8,190 bases of DNA, from positions 1 through 8,190 of the forward strand of contig JAHZFC010000101.1 in assembly GCA_019421525.1 (NCBI GenBank), given 5' to 3'. The stretch comes from Clostridiales bacterium (GTDB lineage Bacteria > Bacillota > Clostridia > Oscillospirales > Oscillospiraceae). Of the stretch, positions 6,596 through 8,190 are shown piece after piece. Both the position numbers and the translations under genes were made by a program. The notes beneath the pieces are model-generated. The model worked only from the letters and a program-made list of their open reading frames with translations, searched no databases and was not told the origin of the DNA. The first letter of the stretch is position 1. Each line of letters opens with the position of its first letter.

Positions 6596-6640
6596 GGCGT
6601 TTTCCTCCTCGTGAGCGGTGATGAGCGTAGATACACGCAA

Positions 6641-6655
6641 ATTGGTCGGACCATT
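6641..6655. promoter_or_regulatory. LldR/PdhR-like (GntR/FadR family) operator, site 1
   Basis: ATTGGTcggACCATT matches the ATTGGTnnnACCAAT pattern of E. coli PdhR/LldR-type operators at 11 of 12 fixed positions. The core TGGTC-G-GACCA is a perfect palindrome. It lies in the lctP leader, about 90-100 nt past the predicted start, so it could act as a roadblock or as a looping partner for the site at 6905. The regulator gene is not in the window. Confidence 0.6.
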
Positions 6656-6660
6656 TAGCT

Positions 6661-6690
6661 TGAAAATAAGGCCCCCAATGGACTGGGGAC
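6661..6690 (-). terminator. Possible attenuator hairpin in the lctP leader
   Basis: On the minus strand, GTCCCCA (6684-6690) pairs with TGGGGGC (6671-6677) as 7 pairs including one G-U, with a 6-nt loop, followed by CTTATTTTCA. The U-rich tract is imperfect, so this is a weak terminator at best. Confidence 0.3.
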
Positions 6691-6696
6691 AGGAAG

Positions 6697-6714
6697 GACG
6701 GCCCGGCGGCCGTC
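6697..6714. repeat. 7-bp GC hairpin in the lctP leader
   Basis: GACGGCC (6697-6703) and GGCCGTC (6708-6714) form a perfect stem with a 4-nt loop. No U tract follows, so it is not a terminator. It lies just ahead of the possible attenuator hairpin in the lctP leader RNA. Its role is unknown. Confidence 0.4.
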
Positions 6715-6750
6715 GGGGAACTGGGAAAAAGACCGTTCGATTTCAAAACC

Positions 6751-6779
6751 AGTATAGGACCGTGTGTTAAAAATGTCTA
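6751..6779 (-). promoter_or_regulatory. Promoter of lctP
   Basis: On the minus strand TAGACA (6774-6779, 5 of 6 matches) and TATACT (6751-6756, 5 of 6) are separated by exactly 17 nt. The predicted start near 6744 gives a leader of about 150 nt carrying the hairpins and operator site 1. Confidence 0.65.
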
Positions 6780-6813
6780 TAATTTTTTGCTTCATATGCC
6801 AATAAACAGCGTT

Positions 6814-6843
6814 TTGCATAAATTGGACCGGCCAAATTATACA
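6814..6843 (+). promoter_or_regulatory. Candidate promoter of the GlcD-type gene
   Basis: TTGCAT (6814-6819) and TATACA (6838-6843) are 18 nt apart, each a 4-of-6 match. A dyad (6822-6836) fills the spacer, a classic position for a repressor. A TATAAT on the opposite strand overlaps the same bases (6836-6841) but lacks a good -35. A second, weaker TATAGG at 6895-6900 could serve a nearer start. Confidence 0.4.
6822..6836. promoter_or_regulatory. Operator-like dyad in the promoter spacer, site 2
   Basis: AATTGGaccggCCAAATT (6821-6838) is an inverted repeat whose core has the ATTGG/CCAA halves of the LldR/PdhR pattern. It keeps 9 of 12 fixed positions, so it is weaker than site 1. It sits between the -35 and -10 of the candidate promoter. 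Confidence 0.35.
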
Positions 6844-6904
6844 AAATGGAAAAAATGGTTTTTGGGATTGCAATTTGAAAAAAGTGTGATACAGTATAGG
6901 TGAA

Positions 6905-6919
6905 AAGGGTACGACCAAT
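6905..6919. promoter_or_regulatory. LldR/PdhR-like operator, site 3
   Basis: AAGGGTacgACCAAT keeps 10 of 12 fixed positions of ATTGGTnnnACCAAT, with a perfect right half-site. It lies in the leader of the GlcD-type gene, 75 nt before its start codon, and its centre is 264 bp from that of site 1. Confidence 0.45.
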
Positions 6920-6923
6920 TTTG

Positions 6924-6940
6924 AGGCCGGGAAGCGGCCT
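6924..6940 (+). repeat. Small hairpin in the leader of the GlcD-type gene
   Basis: AGGCCG (6924-6929) and CGGCCT (6935-6940) form a perfect 6-bp stem with a GGAAG loop, just after operator site 3. No U run follows immediately. It may stabilise the leader RNA; its role is unknown. Confidence 0.35.
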
Positions 6941-6994
6941 GCGAGGAAAACAAATCAAAGTTTTTTGAAATAGCAAGAAGGAGGCGCTGGAAAC

Positions 6995-8190
6995 ATGACG
7001 CAGTATGGTCCCGTCACAGCGGAAGTCATCGCCGAGCTGGAACAGGTGGTCCCCGGCCGGGTGGTGGTGGGGGAGGATGTGAACCCCGACTACTCCCGGG
7101 ACGAGATGCCCATCTACGGCACCCGGATGCCCGAGGTGTCCATCGACGTGCTCACCACCGAGGAGGTGGCCGGCATCATGAAGGTGTGCTATGAGCACGA
7201 TATCCCCGTCACCACCCGTGGGGCCGGTACGGGCCTGGTGGGCGGCTGCACCCCCATCTGCGGGGGCGTGGTGATCTGCACCACCAAGATGAACAAGATC
7301 CTCTCCTACGATCTGGAGAATTTCGCCGTGACCGTCCAGCCCGGCGTGCTGCTCCAGGACCTGGCGAACGACGCCCTGGCCCACGGCTGTATGTATCCCC
7401 CCGATCCCGGCGAAAAGCTGGCCACTCTGGGGGGCAACGTGGCCACCAACGCCAGCGGGATGCGGGGGGTCAAGTACGGCGCCACCCGGGACTATGTGAA
7501 GGCCATGACCGTGGTGCTGCCCAACGGGGAGATCACCCGCTTCGGCGCCACCGTGAGCAAGACCAGCTCCGGCTACAGCCTCTTAAACCTGATGATCGGC
7601 TCCGAGGGCACCCTGGGCATCATCACTGAGATGACCCTGAAGCTCATCCCCGCCCCCAAGGCCACGGTGAGCCTGATCGTCCCCTTCGAGGACCTGTCCG
7701 CCTGCATCTCCACGGTGCCCAAGTTCAAGATGAACCACTTCGATCCCCAGGCCATCGAGTTCTTTGAAAAGGAGATCCTCGTCACCTCCGAGGAGTACCT
7801 GGGCAAGCAGGTCTTCCCCCGGAAGGTGGAGGGCACCGAGGTGGGCGCCTACCTGCTGCTCACCTTCGACGGGGACAGCCAGGACGAGCTGGACAACATC
7901 GTGGAGCAGGTGGCGGAGCTGCTGCTGGAGGAGGGCGCCCTGGACGTGCTGGTGGCGGACACCCCCCCGAAAATGAAGGACGCCTGGGCCGCCCGGTCCT
8001 CCTTCCTGGAGGGCATCGAGGAGCAGACCAAGCTGCTGGACGAGTGCGACGTGGTGGTGCCGGTGACCAAGATCCCCGACTATGTGATGTTTGCCGACGA
8101 GCTGGCCAGGAACTATGACTTCAGGCTCCAGTACTTCGGCCACGCCGGCGACGGCAACCTGCACATCTACACCTGCTCCAACGACATGGA
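6995..8190 (+). CDS. glcD: GlcD-type FAD-linked lactate/glycolate dehydrogenase, 3'-truncated by window edge
   Basis: This flavoprotein oxidises a 2-hydroxyacid (D-lactate or glycolate) to the 2-oxoacid, passing electrons to a partner such as an electron-transfer flavoprotein or an iron-sulfur protein. 398 codons are visible with no stop, and roughly 60-70 residues are missing compared with the family's usual 460 or so. The N-terminal FAD-binding (PCMH-type) domain shows RGAGTGLVGG (residues 75-84), YPPDPGEKLATLGGN (134-148), TNASG (151-155), KYGATRDYV (160-168) and SGYSLLNLMIGSEGTLGI (192-209). The C-terminal FAD-oxidase domain has WAAR (331-334) and FGHAGDGNLHIY (381-392), whose His residues are conserved in the family. 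AAGGAGG (6978-6984) is 10 nt before the ATG. Divergence from lctP points to lactate or glycolate; which of the two, and whether EtfAB genes follow, cannot be seen. Confidence 0.93.
   Translation, partial: MTQYGPVTAEVIAELEQVVPGRVVVGEDVNPDYSRDEMPIYGTRMPEVSIDVLTTEEVAGIMKVCYEHDIPVTTRGAGTGLVGGCTPICGGVVICTTKMNKILSYDLENFAVTVQPGVLLQDLANDALAHGCMYPPDPGEKLATLGGNVATNASGMRGVKYGATRDYVKAMTVVLPNGEITRFGATVSKTSSGYSLLNLMIGSEGTLGIITEMTLKLIPAPKATVSLIVPFEDLSACISTVPKFKMNHFDPQAIEFFEKEILVTSEEYLGKQVFPRKVEGTEVGAYLLLTFDGDSQDELDNIVEQVAELLLEEGALDVLVADTPPKMKDAWAARSSFLEGIEEQTKLLDECDVVVPVTKIPDYVMFADELARNYDFRLQYFGHAGDGNLHIYTCSNDM

Larger units (their letters stand above)
6596..6994. other. AT-rich divergent control region between lctP and the GlcD-type gene
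   Basis: This 399-bp stretch has no credible gene: an 87-codon open frame on the minus strand at 6655-6918 has no ribosome binding site and no protein-like composition. It holds promoters in both directions, up to three operator-like dyads and several small hairpins, which are listed separately. The part from about 6740 to 6970 is clearly more AT-rich than the flanking genes. Confidence 0.8.

Noticed and set aside
6596..6640. Longer N terminus of LctP starting at 6640
   Set aside because: The extra 15 residues are polar, have no ribosome binding site of their own, and cover the strong AGGAGG that serves the start at 6595.
5648..6658. 336-codon open frame on the plus strand opposite lctP
   Set aside because: The product is a Gly/His/Gln/Asp-rich shadow with no domain. 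The minus strand encodes an unmistakable lactate permease.
6655..6918. 87-codon open frame on the minus strand in the divergent control region
   Set aside because: No ribosome binding site, aromatic-rich random composition, and it spans promoters and operators of both neighbouring genes.

Overview
The window is a stretch of GC-rich bacterial chromosome with strong AAGGAGG-type ribosome binding sites, short intergenic gaps and intrinsic terminators. The gene set (Dpp-type peptide transporter, lactate permease facing a GlcD-type flavoprotein) and the codon use suggest a GC-rich anaerobic Firmicute, perhaps an Oscillospiraceae-like Clostridium relative. No taxonomic marker is present, so that assignment is inference. 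Known genes end in TGA, TAA or TAG and use TGG for Trp, so the ordinary bacterial code applies.

Positions 1-3718 (+) hold the end of a dipeptide/oligopeptide ABC importer operon, dppB-dppC-dppD-dppF. The genes are tightly packed: a 3-nt gap, a 12-nt gap, then an 8-nt overlap. The substrate-binding protein and the start of dppB lie outside the window. Two genes of this operon look altered. dppB appears to lack about 12 residues containing the family's conserved S-x-P-x-F-W-x-G segment. dppF carries an in-frame TGA at codon 231, after which the conserved C-terminal domain continues in the same frame for 89 codons. The operon may be decaying, or the TGA may be recoded. A weak SECIS-like hairpin lies just after it.

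Positions 3719-4450 hold a well-spaced promoter, a very strong terminator hairpin, a GTG-started gene for an unrecognised four-helix membrane protein, and a second strong terminator.

Positions 4464-6595 (-) hold a YbaK/EbsC-family aminoacyl-tRNA deacylase gene, transcribed away from its own promoter, and upstream of it on the same strand a full-length LctP-family lactate/glycolate permease gene.

Positions 6596-6994 are an AT-rich divergent control region. It carries a good promoter for the permease, a candidate promoter for the gene on the right, and up to three dyads resembling the ATTGGTnnnACCAAT operator of GntR/FadR-type lactate and pyruvate regulators (LldR/PdhR). From 6995 to the right edge (+) runs a GlcD-type FAD-linked 2-hydroxyacid (lactate/glycolate) dehydrogenase, cut off near its C terminus. 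Permease and dehydrogenase together look like a lactate- or glycolate-inducible uptake-and-oxidation module: the permease imports the acid and the flavoprotein oxidises it to the 2-oxoacid.
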